Positions 63,973-64,000 of a stretch of 64,000 nt of DNA are shown piece by piece (positions within the stretch are counted from its first letter, which is position 1; every line of letters begins with the position of its first letter). The translations under genes were made by a program, and so were the position numbers. The notes beneath the pieces were generated by a model. That model searched no databases. It was given only the letters and a program-made list of their open reading frames with translations, and was not told the origin of the DNA. The stretch is from Thiococcus pfennigii (GTDB taxonomy: Bacteria > Pseudomonadota > Gammaproteobacteria > Chromatiales > Chromatiaceae): positions 41,732 through 105,731 of the forward strand of contig NZ_NRRW01000006.1 in the NCBI RefSeq assembly GCF_016583835.1, in the 5' to 3' direction.

Positions 63973-64000
63973 GCCGGGGCGGCCCGAGGGCCGCCCCGGC
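63973..64000. terminator. Perfect 13-base-stem hairpin at window end
   Basis: GCCGGGGCGGCCC and GGGCCGCCCCGGC pair around GA. It probably ends a gene lying just outside the window. Confidence 0.5.

Overview
The window is GC-rich and densely coded. It looks like chromosome from a purple sulfur bacterium (Chromatiaceae-like gammaproteobacterium). The pointers are a form II RubisCO (cbbM), an Isp-type membrane [NiFe] hydrogenase with gene order small subunit-isp1-isp2-large subunit (known from Thiocapsa and Allochromatium), a large cobalamin gene set, and proteobacterial housekeeping genes (ffh beside a ccsA-like gene, lptF, hldE, gmhA). This assignment is inference from gene content.

Layout. 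0-9.9 kb: a cut-off Cys-rich protein, metH, a Uma2 endonuclease-like gene, a tightly coupled cobalamin operon (cobB/cbiA, cbiB, cobU, cobF), lptF and tRNA-Pro(GGG) with a strong terminator. 9.9-36 kb: an accessory block bounded and punctuated by dispersed non-coding repeats. It holds a CNNM/CBS membrane protein, a GH24 lysozyme lipoprotein, a caspase-like lipoprotein with a second Cys/His hydrolase-like domain, a TPR-CHAT lipoprotein, a FecR-like lipoprotein, small membrane proteins, and on the minus strand a tightly packed contractile injection locus of the extracellular (eCIS, Afp/PVC-like) kind: Pvc16-like protein, sheath, tube, proline-rich protein, LysM protein, VgrG-like spike, PAAR tip, gp25, baseplate J with a beta-propeller, Afp12-like wedge, PASTA protein and a Cys-rich membrane-anchored protein. 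No AAA+ ATPase or tape measure is visible here.

36-48.6 kb: housekeeping and signalling genes (DUF389 protein, Hpt and receiver proteins, a RyR-domain protein, a kinase-like phosphotransferase, ccsA-like, ffh, an EAL-CBS-GGDEF protein, a dolichol-kinase-like protein, hldE and gmhA for ADP-heptose, tRNA-Leu(TAG)). 48.6-54.6 kb: a partly AT-richer island after tRNA-Leu, with orphan genes, a helix-hairpin-helix protein, a PhnA protein, a REP-type transposase with REP-like repeats, a protein with a possible HEPN motif and a TacAT-type toxin-antitoxin pair. 55-62 kb: a TerY-like VWA protein, a DUF2007 protein, and the hydrogenase operon headed by a HupH-like gene. 62-64 kb: cbbM with an AT-rich upstream region.

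The most interesting unit is 11.9-33.9 kb. A contractile injection apparatus lies next to three predicted envelope lipoproteins carrying lysozyme, caspase-like and CHAT peptidase domains, and the block is flanked by inverted and direct copies of miniature repeats. A link between particle release or delivery and envelope proteolysis or lysis is a hypothesis, not something the sequence proves.
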